A stretch of DNA of 64,000 bases from Limibacter armeniacum (lineage in GTDB: Bacteria; Bacteroidota; Bacteroidia; Cytophagales; Flammeovirgaceae), in contig NZ_JBAJNO010000008.1 of assembly GCF_036880985.1 (NCBI RefSeq), positions 1,116,001-1,180,000 of the forward strand, read 5' to 3'. The position numbers and the translations under genes were made by a program. Under the pieces are notes generated by a model. That model had not been told where the DNA came from, did not search any database, and saw only the letters and a program-made list of their open reading frames with translations. How positions within the stretch are numbered: the first letter of the stretch is position 1; each line of letters opens with the position of its first letter. Shown here piece by piece: positions 17,652 through 26,420 of this stretch.

Positions 17652-18065
17652 ATGAAGCGAGTAACAGGCATTGGCGGCATTTTCTTTAAATGTACTAACC
17701 CTACCGAAGTAAAGTCATGGTACAGTAAACATTTGGGGCTGAATACGGATGAGTATGGAACCAGTTTCGAATGGCGCAAAGCAGAGAATCCAAATGAAAA
17801 AGGTTATACGGCATGGAGCCCAATGGATGAAAAGACAGATTACTTTGCGCCTTCAGAGCAGTCTTTTATGGTCAATTTCAGGGTAGAGAATTTGGAAGCA
17901 CTTATAGCTGTTCTAAAAGAAGAAGGAGTTCAGGTAATAGGTGAAATCCAAAGCTATGAATATGGTAAGTTTGCCCATATCATGGATCCGGAAGGGAATA
18001 AGGTAGAGCTTTGGGAACCTGTTGATGAGGAGTATGACAAGGTTGCAGACAAGAAGACTTTCTAG
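17652..18065 (+). CDS. VOC-family (glyoxalase/bleomycin-resistance fold) protein
   Basis: 137 aa. Starts MKRVTGIGGIFFKCTNPTEVKSWY, the first beta-alpha unit of a vicinal-oxygen-chelate domain, and ends with the second unit GKFAHIMDPEGNKVELWEP, the typical metal-side strand with Glu. An alternative start lies 24 nt upstream. Members include glyoxalases, dioxygenases and drug-binding proteins; nothing here decides among them. Followed 24 nt later by a DinB-like gene, probably co-transcribed. Confidence 0.85.
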   Translation: MKRVTGIGGIFFKCTNPTEVKSWYSKHLGLNTDEYGTSFEWRKAENPNEKGYTAWSPMDEKTDYFAPSEQSFMVNFRVENLEALIAVLKEEGVQVIGEIQSYEYGKFAHIMDPEGNKVELWEPVDEEYDKVADKKTF

Positions 18066-18089
18066 ATCACTTTTCAAATACAATTTACC

Positions 18090-18668
18090 ATGAAGTTTAA
18101 TACCCAAGAATTGATTAAAGAACTCTCAACTGCCATTATCAGCCAACAACAATGGATGGAAAGAGAAATTCAAACCCTCTCTGAGGAAGAACTGAACTGG
18201 AAGGCTGCACCTGATTCATGGAGTATTCTAGAATGCGTGGAGCACCTTAACCGTTATGCGGAATTTTATCTGGACAAGTTTGAAGCGAAAACTAAATGTG
18301 GGGAAGAGACAAAGTCTGATGTTTACCAGTCGGGTTGGCTGGGAAATTATTTTGCCAATTCCATGTTGCCCAAAGAAGGAAAAGTAACTAATAGAATGAA
18401 AACATTTAGTGACAAGAACCCTTCAGGAAGTAACCTGACAAAAAAGGTATTGGAAGTGCACCAAAGAGATCAGGAAAGGCTGGTGGAAATTTTGAATGAT
18501 TCATCCCATCTAGATTTTGGGAAAAACAGGATTCCAACAACCTTGGGAAGCTGGATGAAACTAAAATACGGAGATGCATTGCGTTTTATCATCAACCATA
18601 TTGTTAGGCATTATGTACAGCTTCACAGAATAAGAGAAGGAGTTGAGGCTGCCAAACAGGCAAGCTGA
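18090..18668 (+). CDS. DinB-like (DinB_2) protein
   Basis: 192 aa four-helix-bundle protein. SWSILECVEHLNRY contains the first conserved His (His52) and INHIVRHYVQLHRIREG near the C terminus the other metal-binding His residues. DinB/YfiT-type proteins are thiol-transferase-like or damage-inducible metal proteins; the precise reaction is unknown. Probably co-transcribed with the VOC gene before it. Confidence 0.85.
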   Translation: MKFNTQELIKELSTAIISQQQWMEREIQTLSEEELNWKAAPDSWSILECVEHLNRYAEFYLDKFEAKTKCGEETKSDVYQSGWLGNYFANSMLPKEGKVTNRMKTFSDKNPSGSNLTKKVLEVHQRDQERLVEILNDSSHLDFGKNRIPTTLGSWMKLKYGDALRFIINHIVRHYVQLHRIREGVEAAKQAS

Positions 18669-18673
18669 AAAGA

Positions 18674-18718
18674 CATGAGTCACCATTGAAATCTGATTTC
18701 ATGGTGACTCATGTTTTT
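18674..18718. terminator. Convergent terminator (DinB-like gene / fatty acid hydroxylase)
   Basis: Perfect 13-bp stem (18674-18686 with 18701-18713) followed by TTTTTA, between two convergent genes. Confidence 0.8.
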
Positions 18719-19607
18719 ATTTATGTGCTTTATCTTCGTTAGCTAATATTCCATGTGTGCTTTGCCCAATAAAGTCTTTCGGGAATTGGTCATCCCCTTC
18801 AAAGCCTAATTCAATGTCTCGTCCATCATAAGGGATATAGGCAGTTCCAAACAGGTAGTCCCAAAGGCTTAGGGTTAGCCCGAAGTTTACCCCGTTTTTA
18901 TACTTCTTTGGCAAGTGGTAAGCATGGTGCCAAATATGCATCTGTGGGCTATTGAGAACCTTTTGCAGAGGACCTATAGGCAAGTAGATGTTAGCATGGT
19001 TTAAGTGACCTATAGCCAAGGTGATAATATGAATTACAAAGAAGTCATATAAGCCGATGCCAATCATGGCAAGTGGAATGTATTCGATGGTGCGATAAAC
19101 GACAGTCTCCATCCAGTGAAAACGCAGGTGTGCAGCAAACCCCATTTCTTTGACCGAGTGATGTACCTTATGAAACTCCCAAAGCCACGGTACGGTATGT
19201 AGCAGTCGGTGCGTCCACCATTGTATAAAGTCCCTTATAAAGAAGCCAATCAGCCAGACAGCCCAAAGAGGTAGTGATTGGAGGTTTATGGCTACCAGAT
19301 TTTTGATTCCAAAAATCCCTAAAAAATCATTGAAAAACTGTACAACTACATCTGATGTTGCATTGTAAATGACAAGGGAGAACAGGAAGAAATTGAACAA
19401 CATGTAGAATGCATCTAACCAGAAGTCTTTACGAAACTTGGGTTGGTTTTTCCGCCAAGGGCGTATCAACTCCAACCCAAATACAAACACAGACAAACCG
19501 ATGAGCCAATAGAAGTAATTGTGCCAGCTTGGGTGTGTGATTTCATGCCAGAGGTAATTGGCATAACCAGTATAGCCATTGATAAATGTGTTCCAATAGT
19601 TGGTCAT
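18717..19607 (-). CDS. Fatty acid hydroxylase / sterol desaturase family membrane protein
   Basis: 296 aa from the ATG at 19607 (an upstream ATG would add 19 residues and is not needed). Hydrophobic helices surround the three His clusters of the di-iron family: HRLLH at 133-137, HKVHH at 146-150 and HIWHH..YH at 224-231. Such integral-membrane enzymes hydroxylate or desaturate fatty acids, sterols or carotenoids using O2. A second, different member is cut by the right end of the window. Single-gene unit with its own TACTTTTG element upstream. Confidence 0.88.
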   Translation of the reverse strand: MTNYWNTFINGYTGYANYLWHEITHPSWHNYFYWLIGLSVFVFGLELIRPWRKNQPKFRKDFWLDAFYMLFNFFLFSLVIYNATSDVVVQFFNDFLGIFGIKNLVAINLQSLPLWAVWLIGFFIRDFIQWWTHRLLHTVPWLWEFHKVHHSVKEMGFAAHLRFHWMETVVYRTIEYIPLAMIGIGLYDFFVIHIITLAIGHLNHANIYLPIGPLQKVLNSPQMHIWHHAYHLPKKYKNGVNFGLTLSLWDYLFGTAYIPYDGRDIELGFEGDDQFPKDFIGQSTHGILANEDKAHK

Positions 19608-19633
19608 AATTTTATATCTCTCTTTATATAGAG

Positions 19634-19641
19634 CAAAAGTA
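19634..19641 (-). promoter_or_regulatory. Putative -7 element of fatty acid hydroxylase gene
   Basis: Reads TACTTTTG on the minus strand, a perfect TAnnTTTG, placing the transcript start about 20 nt before the start codon. The upstream element is only weakly recognisable. Confidence 0.45.
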
Positions 19642-19758
19642 ACATTTTGAAGATGTAAACACATCTGGTCAATTAATTCTTTAAGGTATAAGTTTTTGTA
19701 ACTAATTTCTTAGTTGGTATATTGTACGGAGAATTTTATAACCCTGTAATGTACTATT

Positions 19759-21204
19759 ATGAAAAGCCTTTATTTTTTCATCGGATCATTATTACTGCTC
19801 TCTGCTTGTAACCCACGATACTACGTACTGCTGAAAAGTGATCAAAGAAAGGAGTTGAAATCTAAAATAAATGAACATACCGAATTTCATATCAGGAGAG
19901 AGGAGGAGCGCCTGAAGAGAATGGAGGCATCAAAAGAGATGCTTAAAAAGCCTGGTGTCAAGTTGGGAGACAATAGTAAGAGGGAGGCTGAATATGCAAT
20001 TCAACGATTGGAGTATGACAGTTTAGCAAAAATAGCACTGTCTTCTGGGACGGATACCATTATAGCGTTGAGTCTTAAAGGAGCAGGGTATCAGCAGCTA
20101 CCGATTTGGCTCAAGGAGTTTAAGAACCTGAAAAGGCTTGACCTGAGTAGAAACAAGCTTTCAGAAGTTGACCTACCTTATTTACCTAATCTTGAAGTAC
20201 TCAACCTGTCGCAGAATGAGTTTGAAAAGATTCCTGAATGCATATTTCAGATGCCGCATCTCAAGAAGGTTTATCTTTTCAGAAATAAGCTGAGTAAAAA
20301 TGTAAAAAGGTTGAGAGCTGGAGAATCAGATTCTATTGAGCTACTTGATTTGAGCAGGAATAAACTGACTCGTTTTCCCGCTGAACTGAAAAAACTGAAA
20401 GCAATCAAAAAGTTGGATATCAGTGGGAACAAGATTGGCAGTTTGAAAGGAGTCTGGAAAATAAAATCCTTACAAGATTTGACTGCTGATGAGAACCCGC
20501 TGTTTTTGCATCCAAAAGATGTAGCAGAACTTAGAAGGCTGAAACGTTTTTCGGCAGCTGTATGTCAACTTAACTATGTACCCGAACAGATAGGTGATGC
20601 GGTTTTTCTGGAAAAATTGGTTTTGACTGATAACCGACTGGAAAACCTGCCTTCTTCCATTGGGAAACTTCAGCGGTTGCAAAACCTGACTTTGTATAAA
20701 AATAGCCTGACTACGGTTCCCGAAGAGGTTTACACGATCAAGTCTCTAAAGTGGCTTGACCTGTACTATAACCAGCTTACTGAACTTAGTGCTGCCATTG
20801 GAAACTTAGAGCACCTTGAAATTCTCTACACTTCTTATAATAAGCTACAGGCTTTGCCGAATGAAATCTCAAAACTAACTAAGCTGGAGGAGTTATACGC
20901 CCACAACAATCATTTGATGCAGGTGCCAGCATCGTATGGTTCACTGAAAGCGCTCAAGGTGCTTCACCTTCAGAATAACCTGCTTACCGAGTTTCCTGTA
21001 TTTGTATTGGACTTACCCAAGTTGAAGGAACTGAATTTAGCCTCAAACGAATTGAAAATGGTTCCTGAGGATCTTTTGAAACTGGAAAACCTGAATATGT
21101 TTTTTGTAGAAGACAATCTTATAGAGAAAGGAACCGAAGCGCATGAACAGGTGAAGGAAGTAATGTCTGTGTTATCAGAAAGAAGAGTCTCTACTCGGTT
21201 CTGA
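19759..21204 (+). CDS. Leucine-rich-repeat lipoprotein
   Basis: 481 aa. Signal peptide with lipobox LLSAC (Cys17), a charged helical linker to about residue 75, then roughly 14-15 leucine-rich repeats of about 23 residues (LKRLDLSRNKLSEVDLPYLP, LEVLNLSQNEFEKIP and so on) to the end. The repeats are of the bacterial 'small/typical' class with N at the bend. Surface or periplasmic binding protein; partner unknown. No kinase or COR-type domain is attached. Confidence 0.88.
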   Translation: MKSLYFFIGSLLLLSACNPRYYVLLKSDQRKELKSKINEHTEFHIRREEERLKRMEASKEMLKKPGVKLGDNSKREAEYAIQRLEYDSLAKIALSSGTDTIIALSLKGAGYQQLPIWLKEFKNLKRLDLSRNKLSEVDLPYLPNLEVLNLSQNEFEKIPECIFQMPHLKKVYLFRNKLSKNVKRLRAGESDSIELLDLSRNKLTRFPAELKKLKAIKKLDISGNKIGSLKGVWKIKSLQDLTADENPLFLHPKDVAELRRLKRFSAAVCQLNYVPEQIGDAVFLEKLVLTDNRLENLPSSIGKLQRLQNLTLYKNSLTTVPEEVYTIKSLKWLDLYYNQLTELSAAIGNLEHLEILYTSYNKLQALPNEISKLTKLEELYAHNNHLMQVPASYGSLKALKVLHLQNNLLTEFPVFVLDLPKLKELNLASNELKMVPEDLLKLENLNMFFVEDNLIEKGTEAHEQVKEVMSVLSERRVSTRF

Positions 21205-21214
21205 TATTAAAAAA

Positions 21215-21246
21215 ATACCCCATCCTTTTCAGGTATGGGGTATAAA
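21215..21246. terminator. Convergent terminator
   Basis: ATACCCCAT/ATGGGGTAT stem (21215-21223 with 21234-21242). The A-run on its left gives a T-run on the minus strand, so it mainly ends the beta-barrel gene. Confidence 0.7.
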
Positions 21247-21265
21247 AAACCGATTTGGTTGAATA

Positions 21266-21823
21266 CTACAATGGAATTCTAACTCCAAAATTAGCGTAGA
21301 ATGCGTTTGGCTTTGCTTTGATGTCTTCTTTGATAATATCATTGATGCCCCACTCATAGTTGAGGTCTAAAAAGAACATAAGGAAGTCAACACCTGCACC
21401 GACTCCGACACCCCAAGAGACATCATCAAAATCAAATTGGTTTTGGGTACCATTTGAATCAGTGATAAAGGATGCCGAGCCACCAACAAATCCTCTGACA
21501 TTGAGTGCTGCATCAGGTTCGAACAAACTCAGACCAAAGTTGAGAGGGACTCTGATCCCTTTAAATTTTGTCTTATAATCTGTTCCATTGTCTCGGAACT
21601 CTCCTTCTCTCCTGAACCATTGTACACCAGGCTCAATGTAAAGGTGATGACCGAACATGACATTACCACCAAATTGGTAGCCAATGTTGGAGTCGTTGCC
21701 ATCTAGGTCACGTAAAGAAGTTGTGTTAATTCCTGCCAATGGTTTAATGACCAGTTGTGCATACCCTTCTGAAACAAAAAATGCCATCAGACAGACAAAA
21801 GTAGTAAGTAGTAGCTTTTTCAT
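21266..21823 (-). CDS. Outer-membrane beta-barrel protein
   Basis: 185 aa. Signal peptide MKKLLLTTFVCLMAFFVSEGYA, then alternating strands rich in aromatic residues and Gly, ending ...ANFGVRIPL. Fits the PorT/OmpX-like small barrel family (about 8 strands) common in Bacteroidota. Role unknown. Single gene with its own terminator. Confidence 0.8.
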   Translation of the reverse strand: MKKLLLTTFVCLMAFFVSEGYAQLVIKPLAGINTTSLRDLDGNDSNIGYQFGGNVMFGHHLYIEPGVQWFRREGEFRDNGTDYKTKFKGIRVPLNFGLSLFEPDAALNVRGFVGGSASFITDSNGTQNQFDFDDVSWGVGVGAGVDFLMFFLDLNYEWGINDIIKEDIKAKPNAFYANFGVRIPL

Positions 21824-22017
21824 AGTTGGCTGTATTAATTAAAAATGGATAAATAATATCTTCAATCTAATAATCTTTCGTTGTCTGTACGATGTTTAAA
21901 ATCATGCAACTTGATAGTCTTAATAAGTGTTTACCACTTGTCTTTGAAATAAGGGGAGATGTTTTTTGCTTTTTCTGAGAATGGGTGAAACATTTGCATT
22001 CTCTCTAAATAGCTAAA

Positions 22018-23046
22018 ATGATGAAAGGATTTGCAAGTGATAATTATGCAGGCGTCTCTCCTGAAATAATGGAGGCAATTGCAAAGGCCAACTTGGCAGA
22101 GCATCAGGGTTCTTATGGGGCTGATGAGTTTACTGGACGTGCAGTCGGGATGATCAAGGAAATCTTTGGTGCACCTGATGCGGAAGTGTTTTTTGTCATG
22201 AATGGGACAGGTGCGAATGTGACAGCACTTCAGACCATGTGTCGTTCTTATGAGGCGGTCGTATGTACTGAGATGGCGCATATCAATACCGATGAGTGTG
22301 CAGCTGCTGAAAAGTTTATAGGCGGTAAATTGCTTTACTTACCTTCAAAGATGGGCAAGCTGAATATTGACCAGATTAGACCTTTGCTTGGGGGCAGGGG
22401 AGAGCATCAGGCGCTACCAAGGGTAATCTCCATTACACAGGCAACCGAAGTTGGTACACTCTACACAGTGGAAGAGATCAAGGCTTTTGCTGAGTTTGCA
22501 CATGAGAATGGACTGTATTTGCATGTGGACGGAGCCAGAATTGCCAACGCAGCAGTTTCCTTGGGTGTAAGTTTTAAAGAAATGCTGACAGACACAGGTG
22601 TAGATGTAGTGTCGTTTGGGGGTACTAAAAACGGGATGATGATGGGAGAGGCTGTCGTCTTCTTGAATCCTGAGTTAGCAAGAGATTACCGATTTGTCAG
22701 GAAGCAGGGTATGCAGCTGTTGTCTAAAATGCGTTATGTAGGCGCTCAATTTGAGGCTTACCTTTCAGATAACCTGTGGTACAAAAATGCGAGACATGCC
22801 AATATGCTTGCACAGAAGCTGGGAGAAAAGCTTTCCAAGCTGGATGGAGTTGCATTGATGTGTCCTGTTGAGGCAAATGGTGTTTTTGTTGAATTGCCTA
22901 GAGAAATTACGTCAACGCTTCAGGAGCGCTTCCCTTTCTATATTTGGAATGAGGAAACCAATGCTGCCCGACTGATGGTTTCGTTTGACACTACTGAAGT
23001 AGAAGTGAATGAGTTTGTACAAATGGCGGAAGAACTGATCGGTTAA
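22018..23046 (+). CDS. ltaE: Low-specificity L-threonine aldolase
   Basis: 342 aa PLP enzyme of fold type I that cleaves L-threonine/allo-threonine to glycine and acetaldehyde. FASDNYAGVSPEI at the N terminus, HINTDECAA, HVDGARIANA (PLP Asp) and SFGGTKNG with the Schiff-base Lys (about residue 203) are all present. Full length. Followed by a good terminator, so monocistronic. Could alternatively be annotated as beta-eliminating lyase. Confidence 0.9.
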   Translation: MMKGFASDNYAGVSPEIMEAIAKANLAEHQGSYGADEFTGRAVGMIKEIFGAPDAEVFFVMNGTGANVTALQTMCRSYEAVVCTEMAHINTDECAAAEKFIGGKLLYLPSKMGKLNIDQIRPLLGGRGEHQALPRVISITQATEVGTLYTVEEIKAFAEFAHENGLYLHVDGARIANAAVSLGVSFKEMLTDTGVDVVSFGGTKNGMMMGEAVVFLNPELARDYRFVRKQGMQLLSKMRYVGAQFEAYLSDNLWYKNARHANMLAQKLGEKLSKLDGVALMCPVEANGVFVELPREITSTLQERFPFYIWNEETNAARLMVSFDTTEVEVNEFVQMAEELIG

Positions 23047-23070
23047 GCTGTTTGGCATAATTCCAAGATA

Positions 23071-23107
23071 AAAAAGGTCTGTCTGCTAGAAGTAGGCAGA
23101 CCTTTTT
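23071..23107 (+). terminator. Terminator of ltaE
   Basis: Stem AAAAAGGTCTG/CAGACCTTTTT (23071-23081 with 23097-23107) with an imperfect inner stem and T-run. Confidence 0.85.
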
Positions 23108-23218
23108 GTGTTTTTATCCTGATATCGTTTCGTATGTAAGGTTATGGTGAGATGAAAATTGAATATGTACGCTGAAAGTAGCTAAATGGTGAAGTAAATT
23201 ATTTGGTGTCCAACTTTC

Positions 23219-23638
23219 ATGTCATTAATGATGCGACGAACAACTATCTATGAAAGCGATTTTTCTCAGGTTGACTTTGAGTCCGAAAACAATTTGATCA
23301 TTACTACTTATAAACCTGCAACCGCCTTAATGTCCGATGAGGACTATCGTAAGGAAATCAAGAATCAGTTGGCGCTGATGGGAAATTATAAGCCTGAGTT
23401 TGCATTGGAGGATTTGAGAGATCTGTCTTTTGTGCTATCGATAGAGTTACAGGAGTGGGGAAGAACCTATGTAAGGAATGCACTTGTGGAGGTGGGGATT
23501 CGAAAGACGGCGAATATCTATAGCCAGAAGTTTTTTGTTCACCTATCTGTGGAAACACAAGCCGAAGGAATAAAGGAGCCTGCCATTAGCTTTTTTGAGA
23601 ATGAGGAAAAAGCCAGAAGGTGGTTATTTGAAAACTGA
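23219..23638 (+). CDS. Conserved hypothetical protein (STAS/SpoIIAA-like size)
   Basis: 139 aa, no signal peptide or membrane segment. The alternating strand/helix pattern and the ending FFENEEKARRWLFEN recall the small STAS-like proteins common in Bacteroidota, in which a C-terminal helix follows 'F.....A..WL'. That resemblance is weak and the function is unknown. ATG codons at 23219, 23228 and 23231 are all possible starts. It converges on the tRNA-Phe array. Confidence 0.7.
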   Translation: MSLMMRRTTIYESDFSQVDFESENNLIITTYKPATALMSDEDYRKEIKNQLALMGNYKPEFALEDLRDLSFVLSIELQEWGRTYVRNALVEVGIRKTANIYSQKFFVHLSVETQAEGIKEPAISFFENEEKARRWLFEN

Positions 23639-23644
23639 AATGCT

Positions 23645-23682
23645 ATAAAAAAAGAAAAGCCTAAGATAAACTCTTAGGCTTT
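23645..23682 (-). terminator. Terminator of the tRNA-Phe array
   Basis: Perfect 11-bp stem (23656-23666 with 23672-23682); on the minus strand it is followed by TTCTTTTTTT. It may also end the convergent hypothetical gene. Confidence 0.85.
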
Positions 23683-23687
23683 GTTTG

Positions 23688-23760
23688 TGGTGTTGAGTGG
23701 ATTCGAACCACCGACACACGGATTTTCAGTCCGATGCTCTACCAACTGAGCTACAACACC
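23688..23760 (-). tRNA. tRNA-Phe (GAA), array copy 6 in transcription order
   Basis: Minus strand: acceptor GGTGTTG/CAACACC, D-arm AGCTCAGTTGGTAGAGC, anticodon loop CTGAAAATC with anticodon GAA, T-arm GGTTCGAATCC. CCA not encoded. Confidence 0.97.
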
Positions 23761-23838
23761 GAAATTGGTTTCAGCACTTAGTGTACTGTAAAAGTTTGTA
23801 TTGTTAAAGTGACTGACTAACGTTTAAGTCAGTAAAAG

Positions 23839-23911
23839 TGGTGTTGAGTGGATTCGAACCACCGACACACGGATTTTCAGTCCGATGCTCTACCAACTGA
23901 GCTACAACACC
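23839..23911 (-). tRNA. tRNA-Phe (GAA), array copy 5
   Basis: Identical to the other five copies over the 73-nt gene. The spacer to the copy on its right is 64 nt, shorter than the others because about 15 nt are missing. Confidence 0.97.
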
Positions 23912-23975
23912 GAAATTGGTTTCAGTACTTAGTGTACTGTGAAAGTGACTGACTAACGTTTAAGTCAGCAAAAAG

Positions 23976-24048
23976 TGGTGTTGAGTGGATTCGAACCACC
24001 GACACACGGATTTTCAGTCCGATGCTCTACCAACTGAGCTACAACACC
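23976..24048 (-). tRNA. tRNA-Phe (GAA), array copy 4
   Basis: Identical 73-nt gene, anticodon GAA. Confidence 0.97.
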
Positions 24049-24128
24049 GAAATTGGTTTCAGTACTTAGATGCACTGTCAAAGTTTGCTTTATTAAAGTG
24101 ACTGACTAACGTTTAAGTCAGCAAAAAG

Positions 24129-24201
24129 TGGTGTTGAGTGGATTCGAACCACCGACACACGGATTTTCAGTCCGATGCTCTACCAACTGAGCTACAACAC
24201 C
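24129..24201 (-). tRNA. tRNA-Phe (GAA), array copy 3
   Basis: Identical 73-nt gene, anticodon GAA. Confidence 0.97.
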
Positions 24202-24281
24202 GAAATTGGTTTCAGCACTTAGATGCACTGTCAAAGTTTGCTTTATTAAAGTGACTGACTAACGTTTAAGTCAGCAAAAAG

Positions 24282-24354
24282 TGGTGTTGAGTGGATTCGA
24301 ACCACCGACACACGGATTTTCAGTCCGATGCTCTACCAACTGAGCTACAACACC
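24282..24354 (-). tRNA. tRNA-Phe (GAA), array copy 2
   Basis: Identical 73-nt gene, anticodon GAA. Confidence 0.97.
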
Positions 24355-24433
24355 GAAATTGGTTTCAGCACTTAGATGCACTGTTCAAGTTTATATTATT
24401 AAAGTGACTGACTTCGTTTAAGTCAGCAAAAAG

Positions 24434-24506
24434 TGGTGTTGAGTGGATTCGAACCACCGACACACGGATTTTCAGTCCGATGCTCTACCAACTGAGCTAC
24501 AACACC
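24434..24506 (-). tRNA. tRNA-Phe (GAA), array copy 1 (promoter-proximal)
   Basis: Identical 73-nt gene, anticodon GAA. First copy transcribed; the promoter lies about 50-80 nt to its right. Confidence 0.97.
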
Positions 24507-24556
24507 AATGCGTTAGTCCGTCTGACTTTCGTGCCCCATTTTCCTTTAGAGCGGTG

Positions 24557-24586
24557 CAAAAGTGGGTAATTTTTTTTGTTTAACAA
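24557..24586 (-). promoter_or_regulatory. Promoter of the tRNA-Phe array
   Basis: On the minus strand, TTG (24586-24584) and CACTTTTG (24564-24557, one mismatch to TAnnTTTG) are 19 nt apart. Confidence 0.6.
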
Positions 24587-24655
24587 AACGTTGATCTAAA
24601 AAAAACTTAGCAAAACACTATTCACTTGTTAATAAAAATGCCGTTTTTGACGCTT

Positions 24656-25270
24656 TTAAAGGGGTTTTACCTGAATTAACCCGCTGATTCTGAATGTTCT
24701 TTCTGTTTCCTTTTCGGTGCACTTAAAATGCTTTCGGAGCAGGTGATTTTTTTTGAAAATTCTTCCGTCTTCAAGGGAAAAGTAACTTCCATCGGGCAAA
24801 TCTTCGAGCAAAACCACTTGGTCTTGGTCCTTGTCATAGCGCTTCAAAGTTTTGTACAAGGCAGGGTCAGCACAGCTTGAAGCCAACGGATTTTTCAGGT
24901 AAGCGACCAAGGCTTGTCTGATATCATCCGGAAAAATGCCAACATTGAGAAATGGTTGCATCAAATGTGCAAATGCCATCTTCCATTCCTTGCCATGAGG
25001 TTGTACCTTGTTTTGATATTTTTCCCAAACAGCTAAATGTGCAAACTCATGTACAAACGTAACCAGAAAGCTATAGGGGTTTAGGCTGCCATTGACACTG
25101 ATTCGGTGTCCTTTTCCCATATAAGGAGGTCTGTAGTCTCCATTGATGGTTTTTCTTTTGGGCTTGATGGTAAAGTGTACTTTGTAGTCCTGAATCCACT
25201 TGGCACCAAGTGGAGCCGCTTCAACAGGCATATATTTCGCTAGGGCGTTAACGATTTGTTCGTATTCCAT
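24656..25270 (-). CDS. SprT-like zinc metalloprotease-domain protein
   Basis: 204 aa. HEFAH at 74-78 gives the HExxH zinc motif and PHGKEWK at 91-97 supplies the usual third ligand (H..EW), the layout of the SprT/Spartan family. Eukaryotic Spartan degrades DNA-protein crosslinks; bacterial SprT roles are unclear. The C-terminal third has Cys residues (SSCADPALYK, HFKCTEKE) that might form the zinc ribbon, but spaced unlike a classical CxxC ribbon. Divergent from mazG, 83 nt apart. Confidence 0.85.
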   Translation of the reverse strand: MEYEQIVNALAKYMPVEAAPLGAKWIQDYKVHFTIKPKRKTINGDYRPPYMGKGHRISVNGSLNPYSFLVTFVHEFAHLAVWEKYQNKVQPHGKEWKMAFAHLMQPFLNVGIFPDDIRQALVAYLKNPLASSCADPALYKTLKRYDKDQDQVVLLEDLPDGSYFSLEDGRIFKKNHLLRKHFKCTEKETERTFRISGLIQVKPL

Positions 25271-25286
25271 TCAGTTTTTGATTTCG

Positions 25287-25294
25287 TATCTTTG
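25287..25294 (+). promoter_or_regulatory. Putative -7 element of mazG
   Basis: TATCTTTG, a perfect TAnnTTTG, 60 nt before the mazG start codon; no clear TTG at the right distance upstream. Confidence 0.45.
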
Positions 25295-25353
25295 CTCGTG
25301 CCCTAGGAAGTCCCATAGGGTTTTGTTCGAGATGTAAAATAAATCCAATTCTG

Positions 25354-26157
25354 ATGAAAGACCAAACGAACGATCCTAGGCTGCTTGCCTTCAAGCGATT
25401 ACTGGATATTATGGATGACCTGAGAGAGAAATGTCCTTGGGACCGCAAGCAAACGCTGGAATCCTTACGTTACCTGACCATTGAAGAAACTTACGAGCTT
25501 TCTGATGCCATTATAGAAAAAGACATGGAGGAAGTCAGAAAAGAGCTTGGTGACCTGATGCTGCACTTGGTGTTTTATGCTAAAATAGGTTCTGAAACCA
25601 ATGATTTTAACATCACAGATGTATTGAATGGTATCTGTGAAAAGCTGATTGTACGCCACCCACACATATATGGAGATGTGGAGGTTCAGGACGAAGAAGA
25701 TGTAAAGCGAAATTGGGAACTCATCAAACTCAAGGAAAAAGGAAATAAGAAAAAGACAATTTTGGGAGGTGTACCAAAATCGTTGCCTGCCATGATTAAG
25801 GCAATGCGGATTCAGGAAAAGGCTAAAGGCGCGGGCTTTGATTGGGACAACAAAGAGCAGGTTTGGGATAAGGTAGAAGAGGAAATGGCTGAATTTCAGC
25901 ATGAATATAAGGACGTCAACAATATAGATCAGGATAAGGCAACAGGGGAGTTTGGGGATCTTCTGTTCTCGTTGATCAACTATTCTCGATTTGTAAATAT
26001 TGACCCTGAAACGGCGCTGGAACTAACCAACAAGAAGTTTATCAGGCGTTTCAACTATCTGGAAGAAAGAGTGCAGCAAGATGGGAAGGAGTTTGGACAA
26101 ATGACGCTGGAGGAAATGGACGCTTATTGGAATGAGGCAAAGACAAAAGGGATCTAG
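25354..26157 (+). CDS. mazG: Nucleoside triphosphate pyrophosphohydrolase MazG
   Basis: 267 aa, the two-domain form. The first MazG domain has CPWDRKQTLESL and IEETYELSDAI (EExxE with metal-binding Glu), the second VEEEMAEFQHEY and EFGDLLFSLINYSRF. It hydrolyses NTPs and dNTPs to NMP and pyrophosphate, clearing damaged or excess nucleotides and affecting ppGpp levels in E. coli. Not next to a MazEF toxin pair. A terminator follows. Confidence 0.95.
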   Translation: MKDQTNDPRLLAFKRLLDIMDDLREKCPWDRKQTLESLRYLTIEETYELSDAIIEKDMEEVRKELGDLMLHLVFYAKIGSETNDFNITDVLNGICEKLIVRHPHIYGDVEVQDEEDVKRNWELIKLKEKGNKKKTILGGVPKSLPAMIKAMRIQEKAKGAGFDWDNKEQVWDKVEEEMAEFQHEYKDVNNIDQDKATGEFGDLLFSLINYSRFVNIDPETALELTNKKFIRRFNYLEERVQQDGKEFGQMTLEEMDAYWNEAKTKGI

Positions 26158-26216
26158 ATCGTATAGGTAATACTTTAGAAGAGACCTTTCAGTAGTCGAG
26201 TTTAATGGTTTTTTGC

Positions 26217-26248
26217 AAAGCTGATTCAGAAATGAGTCAGCTTTTTTT
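26217..26248 (+). terminator. Terminator of mazG
   Basis: 11-bp stem (26217-26227 with 26234-26244, one G-U) followed by TTTTT. Confidence 0.85.
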
Positions 26249-26420
26249 ATATTCACAATCATTGAGATTGATTTTTAAAAATCTTATAATTTATTGTATT
26301 TTGTGGATTCGCAAAAAAGTGTCAAATAACACGCTTGGTACAACTTTAACGGAATAATACAAACCGTAGCCATTTTCAGAGCGGGTTAATAAAAACAAAA
26401 CATCAAAACGATCGGATTTT

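Larger units (their letters stand above)
23688..24506 (-). repeat. Tandem array of about 152-bp tRNA-Phe units
   Basis: Six units of tRNA plus spacer. Spacers share GAAATTGGTTTCAG after the tRNA (plus-strand reading) and a GTGACTGAC...GTTTAAGTCAG block before the next, but carry point differences and one 15-nt loss between AAAG repeats, while the tRNA genes stay identical. GACTTAAAC..GTCAG can form a 6-bp hairpin that might serve processing. Confidence 0.9.

Noticed and set aside
20000-21204. Leucine-rich-repeat protein as a Roco/effector-type protein
   Set aside because: Only a lipoprotein signal and repeats are present; no kinase, GTPase or toxin domain.
23688-24506. Possible CRISPR array because of regular repeats
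   Set aside because: The repeat unit is a full tRNA-Phe gene and the spacers are related to each other, not unique.
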